A stretch of DNA of 64,000 nt from Nissolia schottii (Eukaryota; Streptophyta; Magnoliopsida; Fabales; Fabaceae): positions 166,175 to 230,174 of the forward strand of contig QANU01054243.1 of the NCBI GenBank assembly GCA_003254905.1, in the 5' to 3' direction. Of this stretch, positions 1 to 12,763 are shown piece by piece (within the stretch, counting starts at the first letter, position 1; each line of letters opens with the position of its first letter). Position numbers and translations under genes: made by a program. The notes below the pieces were generated by a model, which had not been told where the DNA came from, did not search any database, and worked only from the letters and a program-made list of their open reading frames with translations.

Positions 1-296
1 GGCTTAGATTCTAAAGCCCATACACAAGCCTTTATATAGGCATTGGAAGATTAAATGAAGCCAAAACATTTCACTTGCCTCATGTACTACTTGATTTGCA
101 AGTTAAGAGGTTGTAAATTTCAATTAGAACTTTTCCTTCAACATAGAGTTAAAGTGTTCAAATTTGATTCAAATTGTTTAACTTCACAAATTTGACCATA
201 GTCAAATTCTTGTTGTCAAATTGAATTTGAGTTGCAAAAGTGGACTTCATGGTTGGCAAGTTGAACAAGTAAGAAGACAACTAATGCAAGCTTTCA
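1..296 (-). repeat. Copia-type LTR, inverted copy, cut by window edge
   Basis: This segment is the reverse complement of 1153-1449 with only scattered mismatches. On the - strand it begins TGAAAGCTTGC (ends at 296) and runs to the window start, passing a TATATA-type box near 33-40. It lies just downstream of the - strand pol fragment, where a 3' LTR of that element would be. Only about 296 bp are visible, so the other terminus is outside the window. The LTR identity is inferred from position, the TG start and the TATA box. Confidence 0.65.
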
Positions 297-321
297 ACTA
301 ATTGGCAATTGACTGCCAAGT

Positions 322-1150
322 TTAATTTCCAACCACAATTTCTGCTATTTGATCTTCCGACGAACAATGTTCCACCACAATTTCTTTATCTTTGATCAAG
401 TCACGAATGAAGTGATGCTTGATATCAATGTGTTTGCTACGTCCATGAAAGACTGGATTCTTTGTCAGCGCAATTGTTGATTTGTTGTCACAAAATATCT
501 TTGTTGGACCATCTTGTTGGTGTTGCAACTCACTCAATATTTTTCGCAGCCAAATTGCTTGAGTAGCACAATTTGTTGTTGCAATGTACTCTGCTTCTGT
601 TGTTGATAGAGCAACTACTTGTTGTTTCTTGGAGGACCAAGAAAATACACCTGTACCTAGATGAAAAGCATAACCTGAAGTGCTTTTTCGAGTTTCAATT
701 TCACCAGCCCAATCGCTATCTGTGTATCCTATCAATTTTGGTTCGTTAGAACTTGAATAAAAGATACCTTCATCAATTGTACCTTTGACATACCTCAATA
801 TTCTCTTTGCAGCTTGCCAGTGAGATTGTCTTGGTGACTCCATAAACCTGCTTATGAGCCCTAGTCCATAAACTATGTCAGGTCTAGTTGCTGTCAAGTA
901 CCTGAGACTTCCAACTAACATTTTGAAATTTGTTGAATTGACAAGATCACCTCCACTTTCTTTTCCAAGCTTCAATCTTTCTTCAACTGGTGTCAGCATT
1001 GGTTTGCAAGCCTCCATCTTGAATTTCTTCAAAACATCTGTTGCATATTTCTTCTAAGAGATAAAAATCCCTTTATTTGTTTGCTTCACTTCAATGCCTA
1101 GAAAATAAGACATTAAGCCCATATCTGTCATTTCAAATTGTGTTGACATA
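322..1150 (-). pseudogene. Copia retrotransposon RT/RNase H fragment
   Basis: The - strand reading frame encodes the end of a Ty1-Copia reverse transcriptase and its RNase H domain. Visible signatures are YFLGIEVKQ (upstream of the stop), the block LRYLTATRPDI, then YTDSDWAG, the RNase H core STTEAEYIA, and FCDNKSTIAL with HIDIKHHFIRD near the end. The ATG-initiated frame from 1032 is 236 codons. Coding similarity continues upstream to about 1150 but is broken by a TAG at 1054-1056, where the family normally has a glutamine codon. The C-terminus diverges after the DQIA motif, so the usual tail is missing. gag, protease, integrase and the RT catalytic core are absent. This is a dead fragment. 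Confidence 0.92.
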
Positions 1151-1152
1151 CT

Positions 1153-1670
1153 TGAAAGCTTGCATTAGTTGTCTTCTTACTTGTTCAACTTGCCAACCTT
1201 GAAGTCCACTTTTGCAACTCAAATTCAATTTGACAACAAGAATTTGACTATGGTCAAATTTGTGGAGCTAAACAATTTGAATCAAATTTGAACACTTTAA
1301 CTCTATGTTGAAGGAAAAGTTCTAATTGAAATTTACAGCCTCTTAACTTGCAAATCAAGTAGTACATGAGGCAAGTGAAATGTTTTGGCTTCATTTAATC
1401 TTCCCATGCCTATATAAAGGCTTGTGTATGAGCTTTAGAATCTAAGCCAATAACTTGTGAAACAAATCAAGTGTGCGAGGAAGAGAAAAGCTCCAGCGAG
1501 CTTGTGAGTAAGAGAAAGAACATTGTTGTGTTATTTTGAGTGTGTAATTGGCTACTAACAAAAGCCAAAGTTTTGAGTGTATTATTGTTTCTTTCAATAG
1601 AAATATTTTGTGAAATTAATCTTTCCTTGAGTGTTCATATTTTCTTCACATAACAATCTAAATTTCAACA
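1153..1670 (+). repeat. Copia-type LTR, + orientation
   Basis: It starts TGAAAGCTTGC at 1153, matches the inverted copy at 1-296, and has a TATA box (CTATATAAAGG) near 1410-1420. It ends near TTTCAACA at about 1670. It abuts the interrupted pol frame head-on, so its orientation is opposite to that of the coding fragment. No matching primer-binding site or internal region follows it. It could be a solo LTR or the product of an inversion. The right boundary is approximate. Confidence 0.6.
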
Positions 1671-2573
1671 AGGCAATTTCAATTTTAATTGCCAACATCT
1701 ATCTATTTATTATATCTAACTGTTAAAAGTTATTCCACCAAAGTTATTACATGGCAAGTTCTTCCACTAAAATTTTCAAATGACATCTTGTTAAAATTTT
1801 TGTTGTTTTTAATTACTATTTCTTATATTGGCTCTTACAATTTCATTTTTCTTTTTGACTTTTCATTCCTCCGCTCTCCATGTTTTTCTTTTCTTTTCAT
1901 CGTACTTTTACAAGGCTTTAAATTCTTTGTAAGTTTAATTATGAGGGGAAAAAGGTTCAACAATTATAACTCTTTAAAATAATTTTAGTTTTTATTTCCT
2001 TAAAAAGTTAATGTAGAATGTTATTATTTTTAGATCGATTTGAACTACATATTAAAATTGTGACATGGGCCTTTAATTATTGTTCTAATTACTTTAGAAT
2101 TAAAATTACATAGAATTTTAAATTTTATATTTGGAATTTTTAAATAATCAAAAATAATTTTTAATTTAAAATTTATTCTTATTTTATTGTTTTAAAAGTG
2201 AGATAAATTATATTTTGGTCTTTGGAATTACATATGCTATTTTCGCTCAGGTGGTGGTTAGGCAATTATCTCTCTCAAACTTAACGATTCCAAAATGTTA
2301 AAAATTAGTTATACACAAAATACTACTATTGAATACAATATTCATAATGAAAAATATTAAATTTAAAATGTCTGTGAGTCATATCTATTTATTTTTAAAA
2401 TTTAAGTCATTTTAAATTATAATTATCTTTTCATAATCCTATGTATATTTCTTATTTATTCATTTTGATTAATATTAATTATATTTTTTTTTCTTTTGTT
2501 TCCTTGATAAATATCTTTGACTTTTATTATAATACTTTGTTTTAATATATTTAACAATACCATCCAATAGATA

Positions 2574-2604
<31 letters not shown>

Positions 2605-3223
2605 ATATGTATATATGTATATATGTATGGGACGCAAAAGTGTCAACTAGGCCTAGAAAATTGACCTAAGTACCATTTAGGTCCCTCAAGAAAAAAAAAT
2701 GTCAACTTGGTTTTTGAAAATTTTTAATGTTTCTTGCGTTGGTCCCTCCGTCAACTTTTTATGTTAATCTCTTCATTTTCTTTCCTTCCTCTCCTAGTCC
2801 TCCATTAAAATCTCCAAAGTACCCCCCACACATTCCATCAAATCCCCAAACTACCCATTTCTTCTTCTTCCCCACCCCTACAACCCCCCATCTTTATTCC
2901 CTTATTCTTCAACCACTAGAAAAAAGCAAAAGATCAAAAATCAAACTGGTAGTAGTGGAAGCACTTCAGTTAAGAGATTATCTCTCTCTTTGAAGGAGTT
3001 ATAAAGTAGGGAACCCCAATTTTGATCGAAATACTTTTATTCTCTATTCCATCAACTCTAGTTTTCTTCATTTCCAGTGCAATGGAGTGATACGGTCAAT
3101 CCCTACTTCGTTGTCGGAGTAGACTGTAACCAGTGGCCAAACTAGCCTCGAAAGTATGCATCCTTTGCTTATTCATATGCCCCTCACACTTTGCATTTTT
3201 TTATTATAAAAATCATTCTTTTT
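1671..3223. other. AT-rich spacer with TA microsatellite
   Basis: I see no gene here. The stretch is strongly AT-rich. A (TA)n tract passing into TATATG repeats lies at about 2571-2627. The region around 2636-2780 has repeat-like wording (tgacctaagtaccatttaggtccctc) seen in decayed plant transposons, but I could not assign it. Confidence 0.6.
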
Positions 3224-3793
3224 TGTTACGGACTAGAGACTAATGGTTCAGAGAGTTCTAACCTACTAGGAAGTAGGAGGAGCTCACCTTGCCTATGGGA
3301 CTTAAAGGGCTTTAGCCTACTAAAGAGTAGTGGGAGCTCTTTTTACATGCTTGCACCTGTCGGCCCAAGAGGAGAACCCCATGACGCCCAGAAAGGAAGA
3401 AGGTCGCAGGCCTAAGACTCCGAGTCTAATTTATCCCAACAGACACATTCTCCTCCCACAATCAACAAAATGCGTAGCTGACTCCTAGATAAGCGAGGAA
3501 GATAGGCTAGGAAAGTCAACCTGCAAATTTCCCTTGCTCTATCTCTATCTAACCATCCTAACTCATTTATAAAAGCACACCAACACAAGTCACCAAGTAT
3601 CACTAATTCCCACTCTAGAATACTTACCTAACACCTGTGCTTACTTGAGTGTCAGAGTGCCTTTGCAGGTACACCCTGCCTCCAATCTTTCTTTCTCATA
3701 AAGAATCCGCTTGGAGCTTCCGTCAAGGCACATTTTTAAACCCTCTACTTATGTTCAGGTAATTTTGTTCCCTATATGAATGACTCGCGAACA
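3224..3793 (+). repeat. 5' LTR of Gypsy element 1 (Tat-like)
   Basis: It begins TGTTACGGAC and ends ACA at 3793, directly before a primer-site-like sequence TTGGCATCATCTGTGGGGA. The 3' half aligns clearly with the LTR at 45072-47495: a tataaaagcaca box near 3569, CTTACTTGAGTGTC, CGCTTGGAGC, and GTTCCCTATATGAAT. The length of 570 bp is set by these ends. Two short hairpins (CCTACT with AGTAGG, 3262-3277; CCTAC with GTAG, 3316-3330) lie in its first 110 bp. Confidence 0.8.
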
Positions 3794-6700
3794 TTGGCAT
3801 CATCTGTGGGGAACTTGATACCGTCTAATAAGTATTAGATTACCCCTTATAAAAGTACTCTGATGGAAGTTAACAACATCGCTGCAAATCCCCTCCTCCC
3901 TAACGCCGGTTAGGGATGCCTCAAGATCGGGTCAGGAACCTGCAACACCACGAATCTGATCCCCAAGATGGGAAACCCCATATCCATAACTAGGGAAAAT
4001 GAGGTGGAGCGCCGAGAACCCAATGTTCGATACATCTTATCTAAGGTAGTTGCCCTAGACTCCCGAAACGACATGGACCCTCACAAGGTTACCCTTAGAC
4101 TCTGAGACCTTAGTGACCAATAAGAACAAGGCCTTAAAAATTTAGAGCAGATAGACAAACCTAAGAGGAAGGAACGAAGGGACTGAGACCAAAGGGGGGC
4201 TGATCGAAGACCTAACTCGCTGAGGCGTGAGGACCAACATAAGTCCTACATAAGGGAGAGGTCCCCTACCCCCGCATCACAAAAATAGGGAGAGATCTCC
4301 ATCCCCAGCCCCTTGGCAAAGGAGATCCAATAGGACCCCTTTCTCTTGAGCATTGACACCGAAGTCCTCCTCAGTGGTAATTCCCACACTCATTGAGGTA
4401 GATTGGTGACTCAGACACAAGGATCCATCCACTCAAACCCAACTCGGAGCTCAAGGGGGCGATCGTAGAATGGGGGAACTATTGTGAATGACAACCTATT
4501 CTCTAATGAAATTTTTCGCGTCGACCCGCCTAAAAATTTCACACTACCCCAAATTGCAAAAGCCTATGATGGGACTTCGGATCCATAAGAACACCTTACG
4601 ACATTCAAGTGTAAGACATGGCTGATGTAAGCGCCTGATGTCGTACTTTGCAAGGTGTTCCCGCTAACCAATAGAAAAATGGTTGTATTCTCTACCTAAA
4701 AGGTTGATTACAAGCTTTGAAAACCTCTCCCAAAAATTCGTGCTCCAATTCACTATAAGTAAAAGACAACCCAAGACAACCATTGGCCTCTTAGGCATTA
4801 ACCAGGGAGAGAATGACTCCTTTTCCATCTATCTGGAGTACTTTGCCAAGGAAGCAAACCTAGTGGAGAACATTACGATTGAGCAAAGGTTAATGGCACT
4901 ATGCTTTGGAGTCCACCCAGGGAATCCATTCTCATAAGAAGTCCATAGGACAAGAGCCAAAGACGCTCGAAGAATTCAACTGTAGGGTAGAGGTTCACAT
5001 CAACAGAGAAGAGGGAAGGAAAACTTTACAAAGAAAAGATCCCAAACCACTCAACAGGCCAAATCAAGATCTACTAAAGAAGGACGGGTGCCCCCCGAAA
5101 TCTGACAAATTTCGGAATTGGTCCGAGTTAACAACAACCCTTTCTTAAATCTTGAAAGAAATTGTCAACGTCGTCCATCTTCCACCACCTAAGGGAAAGA
5201 ACCTACCCTTTTGCAAATTCCTCTAGTCCCGCTGTTACAAGACTGATAATTACATCGACCTTAAGGAAGCATTAGAAGAGCTCATCAGAGAATAAATGAG
5301 TATCATGGCACAATTCGTTAGGAGCAAGGTAAAAAGCCCAAAAGGCAAAGATACCCTGACTCCGAAATGGACAAGAGAACCATAAGAGGAAGAAGGAACG
5401 ATGACCTTGACTCCCCTGATAATGCCAACAATGACAGAGGCAGATCCCTCAAGATTGTCAATACCATCTCGGGCGGATTTGTGGGTAGGGGAGACTCCAA
5501 AATAACACAAGAAATACCTCAAAGAGGTGATGCATGCGTCCACCCATGGTCCAACCTCACAAAGATTACCCTTGATGCCAAATATCACTTTCACTAATGA
5601 AGACGGAGAAGGAGTTGCACCCAACTGTGACGATGCAATGTTTATATCAATCGTCATGGTCAATGTAGAGATACAAAGGGTTCTCATCAATTAGGGCAGC
5701 TTAGGAAACATCTTGTTCCATGATGCCTTCAACAAATTGGGGTTGGACTCCTCAGATTTGAAAATTCAGCGATCGGAACCCATCAGTTTCACTGGAGAAA
5801 GGATATGCCCAAACAGGTACACCGCAACAAAGCCGAACAACCAAACGGAGAAGGTCAACTTTTTGGTGGTCAATTTTTTGTCAGCGTACAACGTTATAAT
5901 TAGACAAAATACACTAAACAAGTTAGGAGTTTTAGTGTCCATCCTCCACTTAGCCATGAAGTTTCCTTCGGAGAAAGGAGGAGTGATCACAATAAAAGCT
6001 GGCCAACTTCTATCTAGAAAATGTTACCAAGGTAGCTTAGAGGTTGGTCAAAAGAGGAAAACAATGGAAGAAAAGTCAGGAACCAAATATGAAACAATGG
6101 TGGTAGACTTCGATGTTTGGGATCGACCACAAGAGGGGAGGCCTCAATCGGAGTGAGAGCTAGAAGAAGTACAACTTGGTAGAAACCCGAGAAAGGCAAC
6201 AAAAATCAACAAATACCTCCCTATACCTACCAAGCAAAAGCTACTCAAATTTTTCCAAGCAAACTCAGATCTCTTCACGTGGATAGCTGCAAACATGCTT
6301 GGAATTGACCCTAACTTCATGTGCCACCGGCTTTACGTAGAACCCAGTGCCTGACCAGTGTCCTAGAACAGAAGAAGAATGTGTCCAAAAAGGCAAGCAG
6401 CTGTAAAGGAACAAGTGGAAGGCCTCCTAAAAGCATAATTCATTGTGGAGATCCGATACCCCACTTGGCTTTCAAATGTGATAATGGTACCCCAGTCTAA
6501 TGGCAAAATGAGGATATGTGTTGACTACCCCAACTGCAACAAAGCCTGCCCCAAGGACCCCTACCCATTACCAAACATTGATAGCTTAGTGGATGCCTTA
6601 TCTGGATATAAGCACCTAAGATTTTTGTATACATACTCAGGGTACAACTAAATCTGCATGCACTCGGATGACGTGAAGAAAATAACATTTCTCACCTTGA

Positions 6701-7560
6701 CGACAAATTAATACTACAAAGTTATTCCATTTGGATTAAAGAACGCTGGAGCTACCTATCAACAACTAATAAATCAAGTATTTGGTAACCTGATCGACAC
6801 AGTGATGGATGTTTACATAGACGACATGCTGGTGAAGAGCTCAGAAGAAGGAAACATAATGAAAGAATTAGAAGCAATTTTTGAGCAGTTGAAGGTGCAT
6901 AACATGAGGCTTAGTCCTCTCAAATGTGCCTTCACCATAGAAGCAAGAAAGTTCCTCGGCTTCATGCTCACCAACCAAGGAATTGAAGCCAATCCAGACC
7001 AATGTTGAGCCATTATAAAGATGAGGATCCCCAGTTGCCCAAAGGAGATACAACATCTCACAGGAAGAATTGCTACCGTGGCACGGTTCTTCTCCACTTC
7101 CACAAAGAGAACCCTTCCGTTCTTCATCTTGCTAAAGAAAGGGAAGGACTTCTTGTGGAGCAAACAATGTTAAGAGAAATTCCAGAAACTGAAACAATAC
7201 CTGGCATCTCCTTTAATTCTTACTAAGTCCGAGTTAGGATAAAAGCTGGTGTTGTACTTATTCATAGGAGAAGCCGCTGTAGTGGCCGTCCCAGTTTGCA
7301 ACACGACCCAGGGACAAACCCCGTCCATTTCGTGAGTAAGGTGTTGCAAGGCACGAAGACAAGATACCAAAGGCTAGAAAAGGCAACTTTTTCTTTAGTG
7401 GTGGCTTCTAGGAAGGGCTTCCAAGCTTATTTTCAGGTCCATACCATAAAAGTCAGAACTAACATACTTATTCGTCAAATCCTTCACAAACCCGACATAG
7501 CGGGTCAAATGGTATCTTGGGCGGTAAAACTTTCTAAATATGACCTTATGAACATGATTA
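3794..7560 (+). mobile_element. Decayed Gypsy (Tat-like) internal region
   Basis: The primer site at 3794 is followed by a long leader and a gag segment at 4683-4937 (GINQGENDSF, then a short Y-rich stretch typical of retrotransposon gag). A protease remnant lies at 5690-6156, where the catalytic Asp-Thr/Ser-Gly is replaced by Asn-stop-Gly (near 5689-5697). RT lies at 6445-7008 and an RNase H remnant at about 7180-7545. RT keeps the YIDD catalytic box (about 6817-6828) followed by MLVKSS, typical of the Tat/Ogre group. The aspartate of the FxDxxSGYNQ block is lost, and its glutamine is a TAA at 6649-6651. Many frameshifts follow. There is no integrase and no 3' LTR, so the 3' half has been deleted. 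Confidence 0.88.
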
Positions 7561-10500
7561 AATCATTAATATGTGAGCAAATATTATTTGGTTTATGATA
7601 CTCAACCTTTTGGCCTGTTATCACTTTAAATTTTAAGACCTTAATTAAGGACATTGTTAAGTCTCTTTGATTGTATTGTTACTCCCTAGCATATTAAAAT
7701 TTTGTTTAGTAGGAATTAGAGACTTTATACTGTGTTATGTCCTTTATTGTTGTTGAGTATAAGTCCAAATTTGCTTCCGTTGTTAGTAAACTAATTTTAT
7801 GCTCAGAAAGGAATATTGACTTGTTGTTGTATGAGTTTTCAATGACAAAAACGAGATATTTGTTGTAAAGTGTCAAATAGACACTTATGATCTCCTTGAA
7901 TTTTATAGGCAGAGTATGTGAAACTAATTTTTTAAAAATTCACAATTTTTGTGACTTTGCACTTTGGTGTTTTTATCTATTTTGTAATCTTGTTGTCAGA
8001 TAGAATAATGACGAGTTATTTGACTCACATTGAGTACTGTACCATAGAGTTTTTCGTAAATCACACTATCACTTGTTGAACCATTAAAGTATTTTGAAAT
8101 TGTGATCTTTAATGAAAATTTTGTGCTTGTTTTTAACATGTTGGATTAGTGGGGGTAATATATATTGTCATTATGGTCTTAAGATTAAATAATATTTTGC
8201 CATGTATTATTTTGACTCATTTTGTTTTATATATGGCATATTGTGGTAGAATTTTGCCAATTAAATTACTATAGAACTTGTTGTTGATCCCCTAACCAAT
8301 GACTAATAACCTATAAGGGTATAATGATGTCATTTTGGTATTTTGGCTAATGGGAGTAATATATATTGTCATTATTGCCTTAAGACTAAATAATATTTTG
8401 CCATGTAATATTTTGGGTCATTTCGTTTTATATATAACATATTGTGGTAGACTTTTGTCAATTAAATTACTATAGAACTCGTTGTTGATCCCCTAACCAA
8501 TGACTAGCAACCTATAAGAGTATAATGAAGTCACTTTGGTGTTTTGGGTTAGTGGGAGTTTTCTTTGTAGATCCGTTATGATCTTGTGTTATTATGAATG
8601 TCATTTAAGTTTGTGCACCTTAATTATTGACACAATTTTGTGTAATGATATATAACTGAGACATATTAGACCTAGCCTTAATATTTGTGCTGAGACACTT
8701 TGTCATCTCATAAAGCACTTGGAGTAGATGCATTGTTGTCATATGTTATTGACCTTTGTTATTGTGAGCACTTTTATGTTCATATGACACATTTTTGGAG
8801 ACATTTCACACCTTGTCTCATTTTGTTGTTGTATTGAGATTTTTGGGATCCATCTTGGGTGGATGCTGAACCATTTTATTAGGAATTGCTTTGATTGCAT
8901 TCAGATATACAATTTTATTGTTGTGCATTCTCATTTATCCATATATCACAATTTGTTGAGTCAGTGAGAAATGAGTATCTTGCATGTATAATACCAACAC
9001 TCGTTTGAATATGATTTTTTGCATCATTGAATGCGTGTTATCCCATATTAGACCTTTTTTTTTAGAGTAAGAAAAAAGAAATCAAAGAAGCATCAGTGTG
9101 GAAGAAGCTCAAGACATTTTCTCTTAGATCTTTCTCTCTCTCATTATATATGTAATGTGATACATGGTTGTGTTAATTACAGGATGAGACTAAGATGGAC
9201 AGATGCATGATAATTCTGACGGAGACAGAGCTGTGCTTTAGAACTGGGGGGTCATTGTTGCCATCACTGTCTAGGTGGAAGAGGAAGTGCTGACTAAGTA
9301 AGTTGGTTCGACGTTATTCTAGATAAAACTGGTAGGATCGAATATCATGATTCAGATGATATGTTTGAAATAGGCTTTCTGTAAGCTTGATCTTCAGTCA
9401 AGCCAGGGTATTAAAGGAGAGCTTGATCTTGTGTCAAGCCAGGTACTAAGGTTGAGCTTGATAGGAAGAGAGGAAGGGTAAGACAGTCATAGAGCTTGGG
9501 ATCACGATAGAACTGTCGGAAATAGTCGAGGCAATGGAGGTAGCTGCAACAAATTCACCTCTGCAGGAGGATTTTTCAGAACTGTTGTTGAAAATAAAAT
9601 AAAAAAGTCATAGAAGATAAAACTCTAAATAAGATTAATGAAAAAAGAAGGAACAGAAGAATTGCAACAATTTTAAATTTTAAACAATGCGTCATTATTC
9701 TCTCACGATGGATGAAATTAGACGTAAACAATGCATTTAGACTAGATCCCGTTGAATTTGAAAGGAAAATTGAGGAGAAATTATAAGGATTGGGAATTTA
9801 GGTTTCAATAAATTAAACATTGGTAGTATTTTTCAGAAAAGAGTGCCTATGGTTAAACAGTTCTTTGCATAGCTGAAGCTGGGTACTTAATTCTTGGAAA
9901 CGATAGGAAGGAATGATTGAGATGAATGACTAAGGTTGGGGATAAATGAAATAAGGGATAACATTGTCTACTTGTAAAATTAGTTTGACCTTTTTTAATA
10001 ATTTTAATATAATTAGTCATTATTCTTAATTAATTCATCTTAACGGTTCTTAACCTTAATTTTTCCTAATTACTTCTTACGCCAAATACCTATAGGACGA
10101 TATAAGTACACCTGAATTTTAGTGCACTCCCAAAATATTATTATTTTAATCATTTTTTAGAGAAACGAAAGTAATGAAACTTTAACTAGACATTAATTTG
10201 ATTTGACAAAATATTTCCATAGTTAAAGAATTAATGGATGAAAACTTTGCATCATCGAATAAACACGAGTTTATTCCTAATCAAGCAAGGTCTTACCCAA
10301 CATTTGTAAAACTTTATTACTGTTTACTTTGCTTGTATTCCCATTTTCTGCCCCCAAAAGGAATGGAAAAAAAAGTACCCTCACATCTGATCTGTTTATT
10401 CAGTAAGCGGCGAAGGCGAAGCGAACAGCACAGCGAGACTCAGAAATCATAGATAGATAGATGCACACAAAAACGAACCACAATATCGATAGAATCGCTC

Positions 10501-10611
10501 TCACACCAGCTGCGGAAGCGACTATGGGAGCTGAAAACTCCGATCTATTCTGACTATGCACTAATACACAAAAAAAGCGGGGTTTCCTATTAGATCTATT
10601 TCTGTTTTCTG
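7561..10611. other. Intergenic region, no gene recognised
   Basis: No coding similarity found. It contains the 201-bp tandem duplication listed separately, a run of T-rich sequence near 9050, and short direct repeats of the phrase agcttgatctt..tcaagccag near 9380-9450. The last 200 bp before 10612 are probably the apyrase promoter and 5' UTR (inferred from position only). Confidence 0.5.
8141..8550. repeat. Tandem duplication, unit about 201 bp
   Basis: Two consecutive copies begin ttggattagtggg (8141) and ttggctaatggga (8343). A third copy starts at 8544 but stops after about 15 bp. The copies differ at scattered positions only. Each contains ttgatcccctaaccaatgac and aaataatattttgccatgta. 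No function is visible. Confidence 0.85.
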
Positions 10612-12763
10612 ATGGAACTCCCCAAATCCCCTTCCAAAGACAAACGATTTGGCAAGCGTAAATGGATGTTAAGAATCGGTGCAACCGTTTTGGTCACCAT
10701 GCTCTTGTTACTGGGTTTTCATTTGGAGTCAGGTCATGATGGAAAAGGTCGCAATGCGGCGTCGTATTACACTGTTGTTGTGGATTGCGGAAGCACTGGC
10801 ACACGTGTGAACGTGTATGAGTGGATGCCGAGCAACGGGAACTTGCCGATTCTGCTGAATTGGTATCCTGACAAAGACAATGCAACAAAGAGCTCTTGTG
10901 AGTATCACTGCATGCAGACAGAACCGGGGTTGGACAAGTTCGTGAATGATTCTTCGGGAGTGAGGAATGCTTTGGAGCCTTTGATTGTGTGGGCGGAGAA
11001 TGTCGTGCCGCGCGAGAGGCACGGTGGCACCCCTATTTTTGTCCTGGCCACCGCCGGGCTCAGGAGGCTCCCGGAGGGTGATGCCGGGCGAGTGCTGGCA
11101 GATGTGGATGATGTTGTGAAAGGTCACTCGTTTTTGTATAGGAGGAGTTGGATAAGGGTTTTGAGTGGGAGGGAGGAGGCTTATTATGGTTGGGTGGCTT
11201 TGAATTACAAAATGGGGGCATTTGATATTATTGATAGCTATCCTGTGTCTACTCCCACTTTGGGGCTTATCGATTTGGGTGGCTCTTCTTTGCAGATCGT
11301 GGTGGAGGCAGATGGTGGTGCTGGGGATGATGCTCATGTGATGAGATCAAACATCAGTTCGAATGAGCATCGGATTGCTGCGTATTCGTTGCCCACATTT
11401 GGATTAAACGAGGCGTTTCATAGGACGGTGCTTATGCTCAGAAATAATCAAAGCGTGGAGCTCAGGCATCCCTGTCTCATGTCTACTTTTGTGCACAACT
11501 ATACCTGCAATTCTTGCTCCAGCTTCGATGAAGCTGAACTTCATTCTTTACATCTTGCTGGAGAACCCGACTGGGAGCAGTGCAAGGAACTAGCTATTGC
11601 TGCTGCTATCAACTCAAGCAGTTCCAGAGTCTCACATCCAACACTCAGCAATGACTGCCAACCTAGTTCATTTTCTGGTCATGGTAAGCGCATACTCATT
11701 TCTTTGGTTTATACTTCTCGTTTAAATTTGAATGCTCCTAATTTGTTTTAGGATGATGACATTTTCCCCCTAGTTCTTCAAGTCTGGAACATACATGTTA
11801 ATTGAAAATTATAACAGTAATTTCAGCACAACAAATGTTGGATCAAGTCAATCATTGCATACGTAAGAAATGTGCAGTTTGATTTATGTCTGGTGGTTAT
11901 ATATGTAGTTACTTTCATCTGCTCAATTTTTCGCCCCTTCCCCAAAAATCTGTAGAAAAATCAAATTAAAAGGGAAAATGAGCAATAATAAATGCCATCC
12001 TACATATGAAAATCTGATGTAAAGAATTCACTTCTCAAATGTTGATAATGTGGAAATGTATTACCTTTGACGATCAGCATGTAGTCTACTTGTTTTGTCA
12101 TGGTGGCTTTTGCACAGTCCCACCCCACCAGGCAGCAATATGAACACGGGAAAGGGTTTTGGTTCCACGATGACTGCAGGAAACTCATTCTGTTTCTTTA
12201 TGCACTCTACAGGCACTGGTATACTTAATTTAACAGCTGTTGCACGCCCAATCAAGCGCTTTCATGCTTTATCTGGTTTCTTTTTTGTCTACAACAAGCT
12301 AAATTTGAACCCAAGAGCCAACTTAACAAAGGTTTGGGAGTCAGGCAAGCAAATATGTTCAAATTTATGGGCCGGCTTGGGTAGTATTTCCGACAATCCA
12401 AATTATGCTGGACAATTTTGTTTCCGAGTGGCTTATATGGCATCATTGATTGAGTATGGTCTGTGTCTTGGTGATGTAGAAATGGTATTTGGTCCAGGTG
12501 ATGTTTCCTGGACGTTAGGAGCTATGTTGGTTGAAGGGAAATTTCTATGGTTAAATACTACAAGCCACAAAGCCCAGTCTATGATTTCAACCTTAAGGAA
12601 TGTCAAGGTCATGTCTTCTCCAACTTTGCTCTTTGCTGTACTTCTATTTCTTTTATTCATTGTTTATTGTAGCCAAATCAAGCTACCAATGCCGAGCAGG
12701 AGGGCTAATGCTCCTGGCTTATCTTTGCCATCTTATACTCAAGCAAGACGCCGTTCTTTCTGA
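10612..12763 (+). CDS. Apyrase (GDA1/CD39 nucleotidase), APY6/7-like
   Basis: Exons are 10612-11683 and 12213-12763. The intron begins GTAAGC, ends CTCTACAG, and splits a glycine codon. The product is 540 aa. It hydrolyses NTPs and NDPs to NMP plus phosphate, probably in an endomembrane lumen or at the cell surface. All five apyrase conserved regions are present: VVDCGSTGTRVNVYEW (about 55-71), IFVLATAGLRRLP (142-154), GREEAYYGWVALNY (186-199), LGLIDLGGSSLQI (217-229) and FHALSGFFFVY (374-384, in exon 2). There is a membrane segment at about 20-38 and another at about 493-513 followed by a basic tail, so it may be anchored at both ends. The spacing and the C-terminal anchor suit the APY6/APY7 branch. 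No defects seen. The start codon is the first in-frame ATG before the basic N-terminus. Confidence 0.93.

Noticed and set aside
10729-11337. 202-codon minus-strand frame
   Set aside because: It lies antisense within apyrase exon 1, has no family motifs, and the sense strand carries all apyrase signature regions.
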